The position numbers and the translations under genes were made by a program. This document shows positions 1 to 11,926 of a DNA stretch of 64,000 nucleotides, in pieces. This stretch comes from Branchiostoma lanceolatum (Eukaryota; Chordata; Leptocardii; Amphioxiformes; Branchiostomatidae), in NCBI RefSeq assembly GCF_035083965.1, contig NC_089725.1:25491925-25555924 (forward strand), in the 5' to 3' direction. Position 1 is the first letter of the stretch. The number at the start of each line of letters is the position of its first letter. Below the pieces are notes generated by a model that was not told the DNA's origin, did not search any database, and was given only the letters and a program-made list of their open reading frames with translations.

Positions 1-3000
1 ACCACTCATGCCAGGGGGCCTACCTCCCCTAGGAGGCCCACTTCCCCTAGGAGGCCCACCACCTCCAGGGGGCCCGCCACCACCCCCAGGGACACAGCCA
101 GATGCTCGAGCCAATCTGAGAACCATCCCCATCCAAGCAAAAGAGGAGGATAAGAAAACTGGGGGTGAGAAAGGCAGGAGCGAGCAGAAGCCAAAGTCAA
201 ACAGGATTGTCATTCCGCCACGATCAGCTCAACAACGGCAGAAGGATGAAGAAGCTCAGAAACAGGTGTGTGTACCAGCAGTTTTAGATAATGGTAACTT
301 GGAGTTTTTCATAAGGGCAGATGCCCGCCATGCTGGGAGTCAAACTTGTCTCAAAGAACCTGATGTGATTCAATAGAGTTGTTTAGTGGTATTGTCAGCA
401 TTTCAACAAAATGATTTTTTTGTTTTTCCAGTGAAGTCAACAAAACTAAGACTGATAGCAAAAATAGGTATTCTTTTGCTAACTGAGTTATCGGCCTTAC
501 ATAGACAAGCATGATAGTCTGTTAGAAGCCATGGGAGAATCGTTTGAAAGTACTGAGTGCTTGTTTATCGAACAGGAGCAGGCACGAAAAGACAAGGCAC
601 TTGCTGAGAAGCAGGAGAGTTTCCTTGAGAAGCAGCGGCAGGAGAAGGCCCGCCAGACCCAGCTGAAGGAAAGGAAAGACCGCATCAAGAAGAGGATCGA
701 GTTCCTCGAGGAGGAGCTTGAGAGGCTGCGCAAGCAACAGGTGAAAGGATATGGAGAACGAGTTTGGCTCTCATTCCTTCTAACTTGCTAGAGAAAAGTC
801 ATTGTCAAGTTCTTGTTGTAAAGTTTTTGCAATGATTTTGCATTGTACTACATGGAGGTTGGTTGCTGAATGTTAGCTGTTTTTTTTTTCAAAGTGTAAT
901 GATAACATCCTTACCATGTTTTATGTGTTACTGGCGTCAGGTTGTAAGATACTATTGACCCTCTTTGAGCTGCTTTCATTGATTACAACCCAACATGCCC
1001 AGAAATGTCTGAACTGCAACATATATCTTGGTAGGGCGAGCTTCTGCGTAAGAAGCGCAGACAGAAAGATGGCCATAAGGACCCATTACTGGTGGAGAAC
1101 AGCAAGCTCCAGGAGGACATTGCCAAACAGATCTCAGAGCTGCGCAAACAAGCTGAGGAAGTTGCTGCAGTCAGTATCCCAGGGCTGGAGACTGGGTCAG
1201 ATGACAAGACTACAAAGGCAGCGCCTGCTGTAAGTTGAAAGATTCAAGAATTTCTGAAATTTGCAATGCTTATAGTAATCCAGTGATCTTCAACTGATGC
1301 ATAGTATCTTTGTATGAAGATGAAGACTTATAGTTGATGTATAGACATTGCAAGGTACCTAGCAGTGCAGGCTTTCTTGCTACACATGCTGCATGCAATT
1401 TGCATGTGATGAATGTCCCAGCAAGATGGAAGAAAAGAAATTATCAACAGTTGACTATATTCAAGTCTTTAAAAAATTGATGCGTTGTATGTGAGTGATA
1501 CGGCTGAGCCCGGTTATGTATGTAAGATATGGATGTGCTATTCCTTTGATTATCCATTTTGATTTCACTTGTTGTAAACACAGTTAAGTTTGCAAATCTC
1601 ACTCCATAGGAGCAGTCGTCACCAACAAAGAAGAAGCCAGAGCCTCCAGCAGCCGTGAAGGCAGAACCAGACAACACGTACTATGATTTCTTTGATCCTG
1701 GGAACCACTGGTGCAAACCCTGCAACCAGATATTCACCAACTTGTTGGAGTTTCTCAACCATACCCACAGCCGCAAGCATCTACAGGTCCTAGTCTTACA
1801 TCAGCTTTGTATTTTGTCAATTTGCAAAACATTGTCATGTTTGATAATATCTGGAGTAACATCATTTATTGGCTTAGAAATCAGCAGTACTATTAGACAG
1901 TTAGGACAGTTTGAATGTGTCATAGGCTTTGAAATATGGAAAATAAGAGCTTTAGTCTTAATCTTGATGAGGAAGATTATATGTATTACTTTGCTCTTGT
2001 CACCAAAGATTGCTTTCAAGAAGATTAGGTCAGGTATGTTATGATCAGATGGTGGTAAGTTACCAGTACCTTCATAACTGCAGGTCGGTCAGAAATAATA
2101 GTTTTATATTTTCAGAAATATAGTATGTTTGTGCTGCAGCAAAAATTAATGTTTCATGTAGTAGATAAATAGATGTTTAGATATGGCAGGTTTCTTAAGC
2201 ACTGTGTGGCAAACAGTTGAATTGTGAATTTACACAAATTTACTAATGTTCAGAGATAGAAAAAATTAATGTATTGTTATTACTTTTCCAACTGTGTACT
2301 TTTTTGGACATGGCATGTGGTTTGTGTTCAAGGCTAGAAGAGTGACTTTACTGTTGTCTGTAGCACATTGATCCGTATGAGCGCCCGTGGATGCCAGACT
2401 CTCTCAGGACGGAACGGAAGGCGCGGCCTAATACAAATTTCGTAGTGGTGCCAGTGCAAGGTAGGACGCTCTTAGTCTTTAATGCTCTTATGTGGGTTTA
2501 ATCTTGTACTGTTGTAGTTTCCACTTAACCATGTGTCAGTCTTCCAGGTATTTGAATTTGAAAAGTAAAGAAAAACGTCAAAAACAACTTGGAGTGCACC
2601 TTACCTTACAACCATTTTTATTCACATTACTTACTGGAAGTTGATTTCAGATTGATTTTCTGCCGTTAGTTTATGACTACAAATTGGCATGTGTAAATGT
2701 CTTGAATTTTGAACTTCATTGGGTTTTTTCCACAGCTGTTTTTGTTGTGTAACATATGTCTGGTTTGTTTTCACCAGGTCCTGAGTTCCTGCTGCCTGTG
2801 ATGGGTTTCTACTGCCAGTTGTGTGAGGAGTTCTCAGGCGACCAGATCTGTGCTGAAGACCACATCAAAACCGACAAGCACCGTCTCAGCTTCAAGGTGG
2901 CAACTTCAGTGTCATATATAGTGTCGTATAAATTTGTGTCACCCTCCCTTTGTATGAACCAGTACAATGGCAGAACTGGAGGTAGAGTGTTTGCCTTGCA

Positions 3001-5531
3001 TTCGGGAGGTTGGGGGTTCAGTGAACTGCAAGGTTCTCTTGGCCCTGTGTGGCCCAAAGGTCTATAGAAATTGAGATGGGCACTGTCCCTATACACTGAA
3101 AGGTGTTGGATCGATGTCAGCTTTTGTAACTTTATCTTTGCATGATGTTTCATTAGCACAAACCTTCAGATTGGTGCTTAAAGATTCCTTTTTTTCAAAC
3201 ATATAGTGGAAATTAGACTCCCTTTGTAAACTGGCTCTATATACATGTAAAACATTTTAAAAAGATTTTTTAAAATTCCAATACTTCCTGAAGCTCAGAC
3301 TGTTGTTCTCTTAATCTAGAAACACTTGGATGCAAATCCATTCTACGAGCGACGTCGCAACTTGGACAAAGCGGCAGGGATGGCCGTCATCGAGGAGATC
3401 AACCGCCGCAAGGAGGAAGAAAAGCGCCACAAGGAGAGGGAAGAGTTTAAAGAAAGGAGACACGAGGAGCAAGAAAAGAAACGCAAAAGACAGGAACAAC
3501 AGGAAAAAATTCTTGACGAGAAGAAGAGAAAGCTGATAGAGAAGGAAAAGAAGAAGGAAGAAAAGGTACAAGAACTTGAAGCCGATGCATCCACAAAGCC
3601 CCATGCACCCTCCACTCCGAGCACACCATCAGCTGGAAGCAAAGGTGGCATAAAGTTGACATTAGCAGGGGACAAAAGCGAGGCCAAACACCAGGTATCT
3701 GGATTCGGAAAGTTCACATGGAGGCCTGGTGGTGGACAGGGTGGCCAAAATGGGAAGGGATCCACAACCCCAACCGGCTCGTCTGGGAGGCGCACTCCCA
3801 CCTCTGACGACGGAAAGACGAGTCCTGGTGGAAGCGGCAGCACAGGTAAGACAGTCATGATGACGCGGAAGATTCCAAAGGTTCCACCAGTGCAGGCCAG
3901 GCCTATTCCCACCTTAACCACCAGCTTGCCACTTCGCAAAGCCAAGCCTGAGAAACCAGACAGACATTCCGAGAGGTCAGTCTTGCCTGTAACGGGCCAG
4001 AAGGGCAGGTCAGAACCGCAGAAGCTCCCCAGTCAAGAGGAGATAAAGAAGGCGTTCGGTGCCCAGGGTTCTGGAGATTCTCAGGACGGTGGAGCTGCTA
4101 AACGCAGAAAGGAAAACTCACCAGAGCCACCCGTCCCTGGAACAGAAGACTTGCCTACCCGTCACACTTCAGCTCGGACAAAAAGGGGTGCAAAAAATGA
4201 GGGTAAGAGTTAACGCTGATACTATAACTTTAATTTTCACTTCCAACTTTATGAATTTCATTGCATATTGAGTCGGGTGCCATGTAACAATTACTCTTCC
4301 CAGAGACATGCTATGGTGCTTAAGTGGTGATGTATTCGGTTTTACTAGTTTGGTCTTCCGCCCCTTGTGGAGTTCCAGGTTGGTAATCACTGATGAACTA
4401 TTGTATGTCAAGTTCCTGTAACTAAGAGGGAAGGTTTTTCGATGTTTGTAACTTGATAAATCTATTGCCCAAAGACGAGAGAACACTCTGCACTCTCAAT
4501 GCAAGACAGTCAAAAGGCCTTTGTCTTAATCCAATGGGTTGCTCCTTAGACAATCTTTATGAGAAGAAGGACGGTATCTTGGAGAGATTGTCCAAGCCCA
4601 TATATGTAACCATGTGCTCAGCTACAACAACAATAACGGTCAAAGTAACTGATGGTTCCAACATCAATCCACTGCAGGGCCAGCCAGCTGAAGGGACTAG
4701 CTTAGGTGTAAGCAGAGGAAGAAAGGTACAATCCACCATCCATTTTTCACCTATCAGGTAGTTAGCCAGGTTTACTGCCCTCGGCCACTCGTCCTTTTGG
4801 GCCCCAAGGTGGGTTACCTTCTGTGATAGATCTAAGGTGGGCAAGGTCCCTCTTGGCAAATGGATGAAACAGGGCCAGGGATACCTCCAGACTTTGTGTA
4901 CCTGGACTCTTCCGTTGGGGTAAACCTGTTTCAGGAGATGTATATTTTTATGGATGTCCTTTTATTTCTTAAAATAATACATAAACTTTTGAGGTGGCAG
5001 ACTTGGGGTATCCCTGGCTTTCCTTATGGAAAATGTACCTGTGGTCTTTGTTACCTCACATACCTCATCTAGAATAGGGTGTTTTGAAATTTCCACCTGT
5101 TTCGGCTGACTGTTAGGGTTTGTCAATTGAGATAATCATATTTGAAGTTTGCTGAATACTTTGATAGCCTTTAAGCTGCTGTCCAGAATTTATAGATCAT
5201 AAGTATTTTCTTGAGAAAGTGAGGTTAGTAGTTTTTATGTTAGTAGTTTTTTAAAAGATTTTACCTTCAACCCATGTCAAGAAATTTAGGAGGCCAGTAA
5301 CCTAATGGTCATGTCATATGTAATATTTGACATTTACTGTAAATTACCAGTTCAATCAAGATCAAAATCAATATTATTCTTTACAACACAGAACAGCTTG
5401 TGTTTGGCAAGCCAATGGTCTGTGCCAGTCATCTAACGTTGGGTGTTGTTTCAGATGCAGGCAGTGATGGGAGTGGTGTATCCATGGAGATGGGGAGTGA
5501 CTATGAGGTCCTTGATGACATAGCTGACTAG
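1..5531 (+). CDS. ZNF318: ZNF318-like matrin-type zinc finger protein (3' part, 5' end outside window)
   Basis: Eight exons join without frameshift: 1-265 (reading frame from base 2), 576-740, 1035-1229, 1610-1786, 2364-2460, 2778-2896, 3320-4202 and 5455-5531, giving 658 residues plus stop. In order they encode a proline/glycine-rich stretch, a charged coiled coil rich in E, K, R and Q (exons 2-3), a first U1/matrin-type C2H2 finger (WCKPCNQIF...HTHSRKH, exon 4), the linker IDPYERPW, a second finger-like module (GFYCQLCEEF...HIKTDKH, exon 6), NPFYERRRNLDKAAGM, a long K/E coiled coil, and a serine/proline-rich tail with GFGKFTW and IKKAFG. The order DPYxRPW, GFYCQLCEEF, NPxYExRRNLD, FGKF(S/T)W matches vertebrate ZNF318 as I remember it. 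That nuclear protein is known as a transcriptional co-regulator that influences IgM/IgD mRNA processing. The start codon and N-terminus are missing. The second finger lies across exons 5-6 and a phase-1 intron. Confidence 0.85.
2962..3070 (+). repeat. tRNA-like SINE fragment in ZNF318 intron 6
   Basis: An A-box-like segment (TGGAGGTAGAGTG) is followed about 40 bases later by a B-box-like GGGGGTTCAGTGAAC, with anticodon-arm-like sequence between. This is the layout of a tRNA-derived SINE head. The B box is degenerate and no acceptor stem closes, so it is not a functional tRNA gene. Confidence 0.45.
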
Positions 5532-6580
5532 GACCAGCAATGAGTGAAAACAGATAGACTGGACTCACAAAAACTGGCATCATGACAGGCAAAGTCTGCT
5601 TCATCAAACTCCTGTGACTACAAGTGAAGCTGATGTTGGTTCTGTAGCTATCTTGAAGAACTTGTGAATTTGCAAAAACAACTATGTCAAATTATTTGTA
5701 CTTACAGTACTACAGTAGTACCTCTTTGGTTATCCAGCTGGTTACCTTATACAATATACCTTTACACCTTTCTTACCAACATCAGATCATCCAACTGTCA
5801 GCTGTACATCCTGCCAGGAAGTGAATTGAAGATTCTCTTACATTGTGATTGTTGTAATTAGGAAGTCAGGTTACTTACTGTCAGACATTATATGTGATTG
5901 TTTGATAGCCAGTTGATTGATAAGTTCACGAAATTCTCACCACTTCAAACAAGTTGTTTAGAAGAAGTTTGTTACTGTGGCATTCAACTTCATTTTAGCC
6001 TTCAGTACTTTTATTCAATGTTATTTCCTTTTTTGTTGGAGTCGTACACCACAGCTGATATTGAGAAAATTGTAATGAACTTGCTAGTTGTTGTATAAAG
6101 TTGTGTATGCTAAGTGTTGTCAGTTGAGTATGGTAGTGCAAGAAGCAGCAAGCAAGCAGCAAGTGAAGGAACGTCATTTCAAGACCAAGAAGCAACGTGT
6201 AGCTTTGATGAGGAGAAGTGACAAAGCATCCAGCTGGAAATATTCGTTTGTATGCAGCATGTGTTCTGTCTTGTTGTTTTTTGCATTAAAGTGTTTACAA
6301 GTTAATGCTCTTGAGAGGATTTTATCTCAGAGTGCGTCACCAAGCATCTAGGAGAGGGCTGCGTGGATTTAGAAATAACAACTGAAGATTATCATGGTTT
6401 GTTTATGAACTCATCTGTAGTGGAGAGAGGACTTCATCTGTGCTTCTTTATCATCTTCATCAGTATTCGAATAGTTAGTATTCTGATAGAATTTTTTCAC
6501 TGACCGATATTTCCATCATGTGTGTCATTTCTTTACTACTGGGACATTCATACATTTTAAAATAAACATTAAAGCTATTC
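5532..6580 (+). other. 3' UTR of the ZNF318-like gene with polyadenylation signal
   Basis: No coding exon follows the stop at 5529-5531. A consensus AATAAA lies at 6561-6566 in AT-rich DNA, so the 3' UTR is probably about 1.05 kb. The end is inferred from the hexamer only. Confidence 0.6.
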
Positions 6581-8583
6581 TAATGAGTTCAACATAAATG
6601 TCTTGGGTAATGAAGTTGAAGGGACATGAAATTTTTCTTTGATGTAGCATTTCCCATCTCCTAAGTGGTTGACACTCGTCAGCAAATGTTTTAATTCCCA
6701 CAGAATATTCTGAGGTAGTTTTGATCTTGAGCTTCTTGTTTCATCTTGGCATTTACATAGACGTTATTGGTCACGCTGGACCCTTCCACCAATAATGTCT
6801 GACTACTGAAGTCAGTAATTGTAACCAACTGTAGAAAGATGCTCAGTGGCAGACTGAATTCTATGTACTTTGAAATGTACGAGTTCATAGCCGATTTGAT
6901 ACTTCTTATTTTGCCATAATCCATTTGATGATATTCAAACATAAATAATTGAGAATTCAAACTTCTGGTTTAAACTAATATTAATTTCGCGAAATATAGC
7001 TTTTAACCATTAAAATTACAGAAATGTCCAGTCCCCGAATTATAGTTTCTTTGGTTCTGACTTGTAGTAATTATATAGAGCGTTTTTTTGGGATCATAAG
7101 ATTTGATTATTACGACCATTATCATATCACATGTTGGAAAAATTGTCTGGATTTTGAACATCTAAGAAATCTGAATCATAAGTTGTAAGCATAAATATGT
7201 CCTAATATTTTTTTTTCGACCAAGGGAATTACTTTTGGACTAGTAATTGAAAACAATGACTAAGTATAGAAGTCAGGACAATTGGAATCGAGATAAGGAA
7301 ACAACTGTCGGACCTGGTCCTCTTATCCAGACATTTTCTTGTGGTTGTTATCATCCAGAGCCGCGATACTTAGTGTCGTTCGTGTGTACTTGATTTTCGT
7401 GATCTCTTGAGATGTTTTGTCGACGTCGCGGTTGGTTTTTGTCCAAGTATTTGTGGGGCGTCTACAAATGTAGCCGACGAAAATCAACACCAGCCGCTGC
7501 TTTCCGATCGAACAGCCCGGATTCTGCAGCACGTGTACAAGGTAATTCATAACAGTTGAAATGTAACGTCGAGGCATGTCCATCACTTGAGGTAATGTTT
7601 GACTCTTATTTCGAGGTTTCGTGCATTTTAACGGGGAAATGTATGTATAAATTTTATTCTATTAAATGACCCGTCCAAATCTGTAGAGGGAACGAAAGAC
7701 AAATTGCTTCCAGTCTGGGTCCGATCGCGTGATAGATGAAATTTGTTTTGACCTGGCGGACGTTAGCATGCTGAGATGTTTGAGGGATGTTGCTGTGTTT
7801 ATTTTCACAGGCTCGACGATTCTACTGAGACCATTCCTTTGGGTATAAGTTTATTTGTAGCATCTATTAAAGCATGTGATGATTTGTTGACCTCATTTAA
7901 GCGTCGGCATAATCTTCACAAAGAAAACGATAAAACGTGAATGTCTTGCACAATTACCGTGAGGTATTGCTCCAAGCTCTTTGCGTGACTACTGAGGCCG
8001 TTAGCGACGTCAGGACGTATGCGTTGTCTGGATCAGGTGAGACATCAATATGTCATATCCTTCTGCACGTATCTACATGGGTGAAACTTCGACTTGCGAC
8101 TCTTCAATTATTGTTACGAACACAAAATTGAATTCATTTGTCGGCCGCATATGGCAATGAATGTGTGAGGTCCCTTTTTGCGCTTGGTCGAACTTCGATT
8201 GGTATATCTTGTACAGAATCATCGTAATTGAATTGAGAATGAATAATACTAATAAAGTTCTTTAAAGAAAGAGCGAGTCGTTCATTTCCAATTTGTGTGT
8301 CTTGTATACTAGTTATCTGATTAAGTTAAGTATTGATTGTTCCGAAATATAGCCGTAGTCATCAGCCGTATACTAGCTAGAGTACTAGTATATCGCGATC
8401 CCCACCAAAAGTGGAGAACTTAGGAGATGGCCTGCAATCAATATTGACACAGAGCACTGCCAGTGGCCGATCCACACTGTCTTGGCAGCTAAAGTCAAGA
8501 GAGCCTAGACTGATATACAGGACAGAAGAAAGGCGGATCCTGAGAAAAGAACTTGGCAACAGCCCGGAGTCAGCTTACAGATG

Positions 8584-8787
8584 TTACTCTCCAAGCAGAG
8601 CATGGGTTTCGGCTGGTTTTTGACGTGTTTTTAGGCGTTCTTGTCGGACTTTCTACTTTGTCATCTTTTTTTTTTTGTATAGCCAACCCTTGGGTCGGCT
8701 TTACAAAAAAAAAAAGATGACAAAGTAGATAGTCCGACAAAAACACGTCAAAAACCAACCGAAACCCATGCTCTGCTTGGAGAGTAA
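8584..8787. mobile_element. 204-bp hairpin MITE with 6-bp TSD
   Basis: The two halves are nearly perfect inverted copies (TTACTCTCCAAGCAGAGC... and its reverse complement), meeting at a T-rich/A-rich centre with a short unpaired loop. CAGATG flanks it directly on both sides (8578-8583 and 8788-8793), which looks like a target-site duplication. There is no coding capacity. Related motifs (TCTCCAAGCAGA) recur at about 8968 and 54340. Confidence 0.75.
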
Positions 8788-9270
8788 CAGATGTGCCTTA
8801 TGTGGCTGAGACTATCATTCCCTTATAAGACTGTTTAGCCATAGCCGAAGCTGTAGAGCTGGAATAATTAGGATTTTACCATGGTCAATAATGCCTGAGG
8901 GAGGCCGTCTAATACGGTATAGATATAGATATATCCATAGAGAGAGATCCTGCGATACTTAATTTATCTCCAAGCAGATATTGGGAGGCAAAGCCGTGAA
9001 GTTTTCTGGTGGCCATATTTATTCTAACAGCAAAGCCTACGAAGGAGAAAAAGCGGGCAGCAGAAAAATCGTCACGATTTCCCTCGGAAGATCGACTTGG
9101 AGAATAAAATGTGACACGTGTCTAATGATGGCGGTAATGAGACATATATTGTCTCGCTGTCGGGCTAATTGGCCCCCTCCCCGGGGCCAATCAATCAGTC
9201 AGGTAGATGAAGCGTGATTAGTTTAAGCAAGGACTACTCTGCAAGCACTTCATGTGAAAGAGAAACGGGA

Positions 9271-9345
9271 CAAAAAGCATAGCCCGACAAAAACGCCTGA
9301 AAACACGTCAAAAACCAGCCAGAGCCCAATCTCTAGGCTGGGACT
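9271..9345. repeat. Half-copy related to the 8584-8787 hairpin element
   Basis: The segment carries GCCCGACAAAAACGCCTGA and ACACGTCAAAAACCAGCC, matching one internal arm of the 204-bp element (around 8720-8760). It lacks a partner arm nearby, so it is a decayed or truncated copy. Confidence 0.5.
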
Positions 9346-9779
9346 CTATTTATCAACTGATGAAATAGATCTATTTGCATACGTACGTACCAAACACAGT
9401 GTCGACAAAATTTCATACGTTGGAAACAAAAAGCGAAAAGTTCGTGTTCAATGATGCGGTTTAAAGAAGACCGTGTTGTTTTTAAAACAGTTCATCTGGA
9501 CAAGCATCCTGACTACAAAATGTGGTGCATCTTCAATATTGTGGACCCCCCCCCCCCGTGTGGTTTTGTAGCGAATCCACTTTACACGGATCAAGGAGGT
9601 ATGGATGGTGAACATAAGACAGGAGGATGGAGTCAGTCTAGAAGATGACCTGGCAGACTGTCTACATATACTAGTACGCCTTTATAAAAAACAAATATAT
9701 ATATATAAAGAGGTGAGTTAAAAATTTCATTATGACCCCGGGAAAGTCAGGTCGGTACTTACAGCCTGGGGCGCAGCTT

Positions 9780-9881
9780 GCCCGGAGTCCAGCCTTCTAT
9801 AATTAAAATAAAGCTTTAGTCCGTTATCCAAGCTCGGGAGCGGGTGGCGGACTAAAGCTAAGAAGGCTGGACTCCAGGCTA
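9780..9881. mobile_element. 102-bp hairpin MITE of the TAGCCTGG family
   Basis: GGAGTCCAGCCTTCT (9784-9798) and AGCTTTAGTCCG (9812-9823) are repeated as exact reverse complements at 9861-9875 and 9848-9859. The right end reads TAGCCTGGAGTCC on the minus strand, resembling the family ends at 29324, 48163 and 48897. GGGCGCAGCT is repeated directly on both flanks (9770-9779 and 9882-9891), consistent with a 9-10 bp TSD. Confidence 0.7.
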
Positions 9882-11201
9882 GGGCGCAGCTCCTGTCCGC
9901 AGTGACCACGGGCGCGGGCCATAGGGGTGCCCTGGCTTGTTGAATCTCTATATGTAACACCGGAATGAACTAGCTACTGCAGTTTCGAATTCACTATGCC
10001 AATAAAACGTGATGTAATATAAGTCTGAGGTCCCAAACATCTAATGTAGAACAGGTGCTGGGACGGGCGGAGACGGAACATCGAAAGTTGGCGAAGTTCC
10101 TGACCAGCGCTCCACCAACTCCATAACGCGGAGAGATGTACGAGAAAATATCACAGATTCATAATTGAAATTGATGAAAAAGTTCATCAGATTTATAACA
10201 ATTAAATTTAACAAAAATTGCCATATGGGCTGTTGGACTTCTGATACAATATTTCAAGCGAAACGTGTCTTGTTTTCTAATTCAATCGGAAAAGCCGTAA
10301 AGATGCACATCGTTCATTTGCCTTGATTTATGATAATGGTATTTTCTACTTATCGTCTTCTCTATCTGGGCAGGATGCCCCAGAGAAGGGCTTTGCCAAT
10401 GTACACGTATTTTGACATATTATGTGGCGCATATCATGATCATATAGTGCTCCATGTGTTCACAAAGAGATTGACCCTCTGAATTTATAATGCTGACAAC
10501 CCCCCCTGAGAGACAAGATAAGAAAGATACTAGTAGTGTGAAGTACTGTGACTGCTGAACCATCTTGAAAACTGTAACATAATTAATTGACCTGTCAAAC
10601 ACATCTGGTGGAGATGCTGGATTTGATAATCATGAGTCAGCTGTTCAGCACAGAGAAAAAGGGACGGACACACACTAGGCAAGACAGGACAGTTACCGCG
10701 ACAGGAATACAGAGGAGAGGATGTGAGTCTGGAATAAAGAGCGTTCCTTTAGCCACGGCAAGTCTTGAGTGTCTGTGCTCATTTCATCCCAAAGTCCGGG
10801 ATCTCTACTTTCTTTACACCAAGTATCGTATTAGGATAGAAGAAACATGTTTCTTTTATCATACAGCTATTACCGTTGTAAGGATTTGTCAGTAGGTATA
10901 TGGACTTGTAGGGCCACAGCGTTAATAAAGGAACGGTCAACTACATGTATATATGAGACGACAACTGGAAAGTCGCGCGCCCCTCAATGACCCTTAGGTC
11001 CCGAAGAAACGATCAAATGGAAGGTTACTGGATGATGATAAAATCTGTTATACTGGTCCGTCCAATAGTCGTTTAACTTCAATAGGACTTGACAAGAGCT
11101 ATTCACATGTTCACAAACATAGATGTTGCGTGACAAAACAGCTGAAACTTTATATTCTTTATGCGTGGACACCGAGGTCAATTTATTCGAGGTATTAAAT
11201 A

Positions 11202-11331
11202 GTTACTCAAGCAACTGGATAAATTTTGGAAACGGTCAGACGCTTCAGAGAGAATCAGACAGCATCCGCTGTCTTTCGTCAGTTTCAGCAGTAACTTTTC
11301 CGAAATGTATCCAGTTGCTTGACTCAGTAAC
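11202..11331. repeat. Inverted-repeat element (GTTACTCAAGCAACTGGAT family)
   Basis: The left end GTTACTCAAGCAACTGGAT returns inverted at the right end (ATCCAGTTGCTTGA...CAGTAAC), with CAGACAGCATCCGCTGTC inside. Two relatives lie at 25864-26103 and 26432-26515. It is non-coding. Confidence 0.6.
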
Positions 11332-11849
11332 TTCAAGTTCAGATTTTAACCTCTTTGGTAACTGTTACCTGGGTGTCTAACCTTCATCGCCGAATCGAGG
11401 TATTTTAGTGCCTATGAAATTGAGGAATGATTAAAACACACCCCCTTAAGCTACAGCTATTAAACTAGGTATGTTGCGCCTGTTCAACTTTCACGTTTAC
11501 TTGAAAACTAATCGTTCTATTTGGAGCTGTGAAGGGGACTGCCCAACTAACGTCAAGATGGATCAGCCCTCATCTGTCGTGACTGTCCGGAGTAGACAGG
11601 GGGTATGCAAACATCATTGCAGGGATTCCGAGAGGTCCCCAACCCGTGCCCGATGGGGATGATGAACGACCATGAAGGCCAAAAGCGACTTCAAGTTTAA
11701 ATTCCTCGTCGGTAATGATGGACATTCTTTTTTTATACGTTTGGTGATTTTAATTCGGGAGTAGCTGTATCTCCTAACCCGATGCCGAAGATATAGTTCA
11801 GTCGCGTCAGCAATGACCCAGATTCTGGTACAGGCCCGCAGCCAAGTGG

Positions 11850-11875
11850 AGTTCACTTCAGGTTACCTGAGGTCA
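11850..11875 (+). promoter_or_regulatory. Triple direct-repeat (DR4) nuclear-receptor half-sites upstream of the receptor gene
   Basis: Three hexamers lie on the same strand with exactly four bases between neighbours: AGTTCA (11850-11855), AGGTTA (11860-11865) and AGGTCA (11870-11875). Two fit the RGKTCA half-site and the middle one has one mismatch. The cluster ends 51 bases before the receptor ATG, in the promoter or 5' UTR. DR4 is a known binding geometry for RXR heterodimers. Auto- or cross-regulation is my inference. Confidence 0.55.
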
Positions 11876-11926
11876 CCGCTGAGGACGTGGCGCGGGGGCC
11901 GACGGGAGTGAGGCCAGGTAAACAAC

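Larger units (their letters stand above)
6581..11849. other. Intergenic region between the ZNF318-like gene and the nuclear receptor
   Basis: I find no convincing coding exon in this 5.3 kb. The longest open frames are under 105 codons, have no recognisable domain and cannot be joined into a gene. It contains the hairpin MITEs at 8584-8787 and 9780-9881, the inverted-repeat element at 11202-11331, a C12-type homopolymer at about 9546-9557 and AT-rich unique sequence. The stretch from about 11.6 kb onward becomes GC-richer as the receptor promoter is approached. Confidence 0.6.

Noticed and set aside
3343..3945. 200-codon minus-strand frame
   Set aside because: It is the antisense shadow of the long ZNF318-like exon 7.
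7323..7586. 87-codon minus-strand frame in the intergenic region
   Set aside because: No recognisable motif, no splice-compatible neighbours; probably chance.
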